Below, piece after piece: positions 16,705 to 19,284 of a stretch of DNA of 19,284 bases. The stretch comes from CAJKWP01 sp964554475. Lineage in GTDB: Bacteria; Bacillota; Clostridia; Christensenellales; UBA1242. Under the pieces are notes generated by a model that ran no database searches, was not told the origin of the DNA, and worked only from the letters and a program-made list of their open reading frames with translations. Made by a program: the position numbers and the translations under genes. Each line of letters begins with the position of its first letter. Position 1 is the first letter of the stretch. Where the stretch lies: positions 1 through 19,284 of the forward strand of contig CAZKOT010000024.1 in NCBI GenBank assembly GCA_964554475.1, read 5' to 3'.

Positions 16705-16814
16705 CAACGCCTAACCTTTTTAAACGAGGGAGCGAGGGGTTTTGTAACGAGCGTCTCTGCAGGTAGCACGCTAGTGCTACCGAAGCCTAGCGGAGTTACA
16801 AACCCCGAGCGACC
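16705..16814. repeat. Full palindromic intergenic repeat (REP/MITE-like)
   Basis: Outer arms GGGGTTTTGTAAC (16736-16748) and GTTACAAACCCC (16795-16806) are inverted with one bulged T. At the centre GGTAGCAC (16762-16769), loop GCTA, and GTGCTACC (16774-16781) form a perfect 8-bp hairpin. The ends match the short copy at 16584-16616, and a further partial left end (CAACGCCCAAC) occurs at 16692-16702. The element is far richer in G+C than its surroundings and ends one base before the stop codon of the minus-strand gene, so it may also act in transcript ending or mRNA stability. No transposase is present. Confidence 0.75.
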
Positions 16815-16815
16815 T

Positions 16816-17913
16816 TTACCATATTCTTTCCTTCCTAACATTTAATACAATCAATATAACAGTTACAATTGCAATAATGCCCACGCATATTCCACCCCAC
16901 ATCAAGACTTCTGCAGTTCTGTCAATTGTAATAGAAACGGGATAAGAAGGACCCGAAATCAAACTTGAGCCAGTATCATATTTTGCAACAATTCTATACA
17001 CACCGTAATTTGTGGGTTTAAAATCAAAAATAAGTCCACCGTATTGAACCGGTTGTGTTCTTCCCTCAATATACCAAAAAATATTATTAACATCATTTTC
17101 ATCAGTAAGATTAATTAATGTAAATCTGTAACTATTCAAACCTGATGAACTTTCCTCTGTTAAAACACTATTAAGTGCTAATTGAGATTGTGAAGTAATG
17201 GGACTGTATTCCAAAAAAAACGTAGTAGGATTTGAAAAAATAAATGGACTAATACTTCCAACACGTGCAATAAACACATGTTCACCTACTGTAGGAATGA
17301 AAGTATATTCACTTGAAGTTGCACTAACCACTTCTTCATATTTATTACTCAGGAAAAATTTTTTATACCAACGAACAGTTGTTCCTAAAGGTAAATCAGT
17401 ACCATCAATGTTTTTTGCTGTCATAAAAAATGAAGAAGGTGATTCTGAAAACTCTTGTGTAAAATTGCCACTGTCAATCATTATTGAGGTTTGTGCTCCT
17501 CCAATAAAGTCAATTTCTAAAGATGCTGTTGGTCCTGAATCTATGCTTGCGGTTATAGTCCATGTTGTATTTGAATTTATGTGTTCAAAAGCTCCGTAAT
17601 AAACTCTTAAAGTGCTTAAAACAGTATCGTGTGTTATTGTATAATTTGCTCCATCGGTGATAGGTTGAGTTTGGTTATTAAGAAACCAAACAATATCACT
17701 ACCACTAAACAAAATTGGATCAACTCCCGAAATTGTTGCTGTAAGATCAAAAAATGGTGGAAGATTGTAGTGGTTTATTGAAGTGAAATCAATGAGTTCA
17801 ATTGAAATACTTTCGTCATCAGCAGAAACAAACCTAAAAGAATTCGGTTTTAAACTTCCGAAAAATAATATTGTTACCACAAAAAAAATTAAACCCCAAA
17901 CCTTTTTATTCAC
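16816..17913 (-). CDS. Exported membrane-anchored protein with three Ig-like modules
   Basis: The 365-residue protein begins at GTG 17913 with an N-terminal signal peptide (basic NKK, hydrophobic 5-20). A C-terminal membrane segment (about 336-357) is followed by the basic tail RKERIW, so the protein is held in the membrane by its C-terminus; there is no LPxTG motif. Between them lie three modules of roughly 90-100 residues, each with a V/I-x-W-F/Y strand and a final G-x-[YHF]-x-[VF]-x-A-like strand typical of Ig-like/PKD folds. The first and third share a TQP segment after the Trp strand, suggesting duplication. The family is not recognised precisely; adhesion or an envelope structural role is likely. 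It is monocistronic, preceded by a weak promoter and lacking a clear Shine-Dalgarno sequence, and is followed directly by the palindromic repeat. Confidence 0.85.
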   Translation of the reverse strand: MNKKVWGLIFFVVTILFFGSLKPNSFRFVSADDESISIELIDFTSINHYNLPPFFDLTATISGVDPILFSGSDIVWFLNNQTQPITDGANYTITHDTVLSTLRVYYGAFEHINSNTTWTITASIDSGPTASLEIDFIGGAQTSIMIDSGNFTQEFSESPSSFFMTAKNIDGTDLPLGTTVRWYKKFFLSNKYEEVVSATSSEYTFIPTVGEHVFIARVGSISPFIFSNPTTFFLEYSPITSQSQLALNSVLTEESSSGLNSYRFTLINLTDENDVNNIFWYIEGRTQPVQYGGLIFDFKPTNYGVYRIVAKYDTGSSLISGPSYPVSITIDRTAEVLMWGGICVGIIAIVTVILIVLNVRKERIW

Positions 17914-17933
17914 ACTTATAATTTACCACAAAT

Positions 17934-17962
17934 ACTAAAAAAAATAAAATAATTTAAGTCAA
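17934..17962 (-). promoter_or_regulatory. Possible promoter of the Ig-like protein gene
   Basis: On the minus strand TTGACT (17962-17957) is followed after 17 bases by TTTAGT (17939-17934). The -35 is good and the -10 weak. Transcription would begin about 14 bases before the GTG start, leaving little leader. Confidence 0.4.
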
Positions 17963-18050
17963 GGTTTAATTATAATTAATAAATTAATAAAAAATGTGAT
18001 TAATAAAAAATTTTATGAACTTATGAAATTTTATATTTTTTGTTAATTTT

Positions 18051-18079
18051 TTGACTAAATTAAAATAATTTAAAATAAT
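18051..18079 (+). promoter_or_regulatory. Possible promoter of tmk
   Basis: TTGACT (18051-18056) and AATAAT (18074-18079) are 17 bases apart, each matching five of six consensus bases. A second candidate nearer the gene is TTAACA (18144-18149) with extended -10 TGT-TACAAT (18166-18174), spaced 19. The region is so A+T-rich that chance matches are likely. Confidence 0.35.
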
Positions 18080-18198
18080 AATAATTTCTTTTTTTAATAA
18101 TTTTTAATTTAAATAAATCTTAAAAATTTTTCTAATTTTATCATTAACATTTACAATAAAAAATATGTTACAATAAATTAACAAACTACGGAGGAAAA

Positions 18199-18879
18199 AT
18201 GGCTGGAAAAATAATTGTTATTGAAGGAACTGATTGCTCAGGAAAACAAACTCAAAGCGAAAAAATTGTTGAAAATTTAAAAAACAAGGGTATAAAAGCT
18301 ATTCGTTTCGCTTTCCCAAACTATCAAAGTCCCACGGGAAAAATTATTGGTGGTCCCTATCTTGGAAAGGTTGCCTATGGTGAATGTTTTTTCCCCGAAG
18401 GAGCAGGAGAAGTACCCCCAAAAGTTGCTTCACTTTATTACGCAGCCGATAGACTTTATAATTTACCCGAAATCAATAAATATTTGAATGAAGAATACAT
18501 TGTTGTTTTAGATAGGTATGTTGAATCAAACATGGCATATCAAGCCGGAAAGATTAATGATAAAAAAGAAAAAAAAGAAATGTATGATTTTTTAGAAAAT
18601 TTAGAATATGGACTTTTAAAACTTCCACGTCCCGATTTAAAAATTTTTTTATTTATGCCTTATGAAAGTGCTTGTGTTTTAAAAAAACACAGAGAAGAAC
18701 CAGCGGACCAACACGAAAAAAACGAAACAATTTTAAAAAATGCTGAAAAGACATATTTTGAAATTGCCAAACTATATGATTACAAAATTATTAATTGCAC
18801 AAATGGCGAAAATATAAAAACAATTAAAGAAATTGAAAAAGAGGTTTTAAAAATAGTTTTGGAATTTTTAAAAAAATAA
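18199..18879 (+). CDS. tmk: Thymidylate kinase (dTMP kinase)
   Basis: The 226-residue enzyme phosphorylates dTMP to dTDP with ATP in the cytoplasm, an essential step for DNA synthesis. Its P-loop is GTDCSGKQTQ (10-19), the Mg/dTMP motif is DRYVESN (111-117), and the LID region carries basic residues in KKHREEPADQ (162-171). A perfect GGAGGA ends three to four bases before the ATG, so the start is secure. The insert around GPYLGK to EGAGEVPPK (52-74) and the overall length make it slightly longer than the 205-213 residues usual for bacteria. It is preceded by 285 bases without a gene and is convergent with the ferritin-like gene. Confidence 0.95.
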   Translation: MAGKIIVIEGTDCSGKQTQSEKIVENLKNKGIKAIRFAFPNYQSPTGKIIGGPYLGKVAYGECFFPEGAGEVPPKVASLYYAADRLYNLPEINKYLNEEYIVVLDRYVESNMAYQAGKINDKKEKKEMYDFLENLEYGLLKLPRPDLKIFLFMPYESACVLKKHREEPADQHEKNETILKNAEKTYFEIAKLYDYKIINCTNGENIKTIKEIEKEVLKIVLEFLKK

Positions 18880-18885
18880 TCAGGA

Positions 18886-19284
18886 TTAAGAAATTTTTAA
18901 GTCACTTAAAAGTTGTTTTAATTTTTCATGGCATTTTTCTTCATCTCTTAAAATTAAATTCAGCATTTGTTTAATGCTTAAATCATCTATTTTTGAAATT
19001 GTTGTTTTGTAATCAATTATAATTTTTTCTTTCATTTCAATATTTAATTCGAGCATTTGCTTAATGTCTTTTATGTAATCAATCCACCTACCCCCAAACC
19101 ATCTTCCTTGATTGTCACAATAAACAGGATCTCCTCCAAGGGAAATAATTGTTTGCGCCAAAAGTTGAATGTGGAAAAGTTCTTCATTAGCAAAGTTTTC
19201 AAAAATTTTTGCGTAATCGTCTCCAAAAGGAAGTAATATATTGCTTTGGTAATTAAATTGCAAAAAAAGTGTAACTTCCCCCTC
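18886..19284 (-). CDS. Ferritin-like diiron protein (5' end outside window)
   Basis: The minus-strand frame remains open to the window's right edge, so the start lies outside; an internal TTG at 19263 is not the true start because residues before it continue the first helix (EGEVTLFLQFNYQS). The visible 132 residues form a four-helix ferritin-like domain with metal-ligand motifs: a Glu in the first helix (EVTLF), ExxH in EELFHIQ, a Glu in the third helix (ELNIEMKEK), and ExxH in RDEEKCHEKL. It resembles bacterioferritin/Mn-catalase-like proteins that handle iron or peroxide; the exact subfamily is unsure. The stop is six bases from the tmk stop, with no room for a separate terminator. Confidence 0.8.
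   Translation of the reverse strand, partial: EGEVTLFLQFNYQSNILLPFGDDYAKIFENFANEELFHIQLLAQTIISLGGDPVYCDNQGRWFGGRWIDYIKDIKQMLELNIEMKEKIIIDYKTTISKIDDLSIKQMLNLILRDEEKCHEKLKQLLSDLKIS

Larger units (their letters stand above)
16427..16815. other. Convergent intergenic region with palindromic repeats
   Basis: The region lies between the ends of addA (+) and the Ig-like protein gene (-). It is very A+T-rich except for two G+C-rich islands, which are copies of a palindromic repeat (listed separately). No gene is evident on either strand. Confidence 0.7.

Noticed and set aside
18008..18031. Hairpin followed by T-rich sequence upstream of tmk
   Set aside because: The stem is almost entirely A-T with one wobble and is not downstream of any plus-strand gene, so it is not credible as a terminator.

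Overview
The window comes from an A+T-rich bacterium that uses the standard code (TGG for Trp, TGA never read through). Clear GGAGG-type ribosome sites, an AddA/AddB pair instead of RecBCD, and a TagF/TagB-type glycerophosphotransferase domain point to a low-GC Gram-positive (Bacillota-like) organism, probably an uncultured clostridial or related lineage. I cannot name the species. No rRNA, tRNA, CRISPR array or transposase was seen.

Left part (1-6186), the most interesting region: a minus-strand operon ppd -> three-domain pepM -> iron-type alcohol dehydrogenase (cut by the window's left edge) encodes phosphonate biosynthesis. The inferred path is PEP -> phosphonopyruvate -> phosphonoacetaldehyde -> 2-hydroxyethylphosphonate, with a LicC/PntC-like nucleotidyltransferase fused to PepM that could make a CMP-activated phosphonate. 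Divergently transcribed across a 314-base gap is a single protein that joins a YidC/Oxa1-type membrane insertase domain to a cytoplasmic CDP-glycerol glycerophosphotransferase-like domain. Together these look like a system that makes a CMP-phosphonate and transfers it, perhaps repeatedly, to a membrane-linked acceptor, giving a phosphonate-decorated or teichoic-acid-like surface polymer. That end product is inference.

Middle (6187-9719): a promoter-preceded ftsH that starts at TTG 6586 and has an unusually long Lys/Glu-rich tail, then a small membrane-anchored protein of unknown function, closed by a clear intrinsic terminator. Next (9720-16426) come addB and addA, the two subunits of the recombinational-repair helicase-nuclease. 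Both keep nuclease motifs, AddB keeps its four-cysteine iron-sulfur signature but has no Walker A, and AddA carries the helicase.

Right part (16427-19284): a G+C-rich palindromic intergenic repeat present as one full and one internally deleted copy, a minus-strand exported protein with three Ig-like modules and a C-terminal membrane anchor, thymidylate kinase (tmk), and the 3' part of a ferritin-like diiron protein convergent with tmk at a 6-base gap.
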